DNA of 6,800 nt from Campylobacterales bacterium (lineage in GTDB: Bacteria > Campylobacterota > Campylobacteria > Campylobacterales > Arcobacteraceae). A program made the translations under genes and the position numbers. The notes beneath the pieces are model-generated. The model worked only from the letters and a program-made list of their open reading frames with translations. It searched no databases and was not told the DNA's origin. Where the stretch lies: NCBI GenBank assembly GCA_027064245.1, contig JAMOPZ010000434.1, forward strand, positions 1 through 6,800, written 5' to 3'. Shown here in pieces: positions 6,790-6,800 of the stretch; within the stretch, counting starts at the first letter, position 1; every line of letters begins with the position of its first letter.

Positions 6790-6800
6790 GTACAACGGTT
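6790..6800 (-). other. Core (R' box) of an upstream attC-like site, cut off by the window edge
   Basis: On the minus strand the window begins AACCGTTGTAC. GTTGTAC (6796-6790) matches the R' box GTTGTAT (277-271) of the complete site, and the preceding AACC matches its spacer. Ten bases (6791-6800 and 272-281) are identical and in the same orientation. Only this edge is visible, so the stem and L boxes of the site cannot be checked. Confidence 0.45.

Larger units (their letters stand above)
277..6795 (-). mobile_element. Putative 6.5-kb integron gene cassette carrying a four-gene defence operon
   Basis: The limits are inferred from integrase cutting after the G of each R' box (G^TTGTAC at 6796/6795 and G^TTGTAT at 277/276). 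Between them lie a short upstream region with a promoter candidate, four overlapping same-strand genes, and an attC-like site 10 bp after the last stop. This is the standard cassette order of gene followed by attC in the same orientation. The identical 10-mer tacaacggtt occurs in direct orientation at 272-281 and 6791-6800, as expected for two neighbouring sites. Most cassettes are around 1 kb with one gene, so this would be unusually large. No integrase, attI or transposase is visible, and only the last bases of the upstream site are in the window. The boundary could instead be a direct repeat of another integrative element. Confidence 0.45.

Noticed and set aside
272..6800. Insertion sequence or transposon ends
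   Set aside because: The shared 10-mer is in direct, not inverted, orientation. No transposase is encoded between the copies, and the left copy belongs to a 130-bp attC-like fold.

Overview
The window is very AT-rich. Nearly all of it is one block of four tightly packed genes on the minus strand (read from about 6711 down to 410), followed by a long inverted-repeat site and the first codons of an unrelated gene. Base composition, Lys/Asn/Ile-rich proteins and the style of the type I-like restriction-modification (RM) genes suggest a low-GC bacterium. A Campylobacterota lineage such as the Arcobacter group is my best guess. No rRNA or housekeeping marker is present to prove it.

Operon in transcription order: (1) 6711-4309, an 800-residue protein that fuses an HsdR-like PD-(D/E)xK nuclease domain to an HsdM-type N6-adenine methyltransferase; (2) 4324-3473, a DinD-family (BRO-N-like) protein; (3) 3476-2142, an HsdS specificity subunit with two target-recognition domains; (4) 2152-410, an ABC ATPase-TOPRIM protein of the OLD nuclease family. 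Every junction overlaps (16, 4 and 11 nt), so the four genes are probably translated as a coupled unit from one promoter just upstream of 6711. No HsdR motor subunit is present. Cleavage could come from the nuclease domain on the methyltransferase, as in BcgI-like RM+S enzymes. The OLD protein could add a second anti-phage layer, and DinD could tie the locus to the RecA/SOS response.

Flanks: ten bases after the last stop codon lies a 130-bp imperfect inverted repeat (271-400). It has the layout of an integron attC site: outer R boxes, unpaired spacers, L boxes with one extra-helical base, and a long variable stem. The extra base orients it the same way as the operon. The last bases of the window (6790-6800) repeat the outer core of this site in the same orientation, directly upstream of the operon promoter. 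The simplest reading is that the whole four-gene defence operon is a single, exceptionally large (about 6.5 kb) integron gene cassette with its own promoter. The partial gene at 103-1, the N-terminus of an MBL-fold (RNase J-like) hydrolase, would then start the next cassette. No integrase is visible, so the integron reading is inference from site structure.
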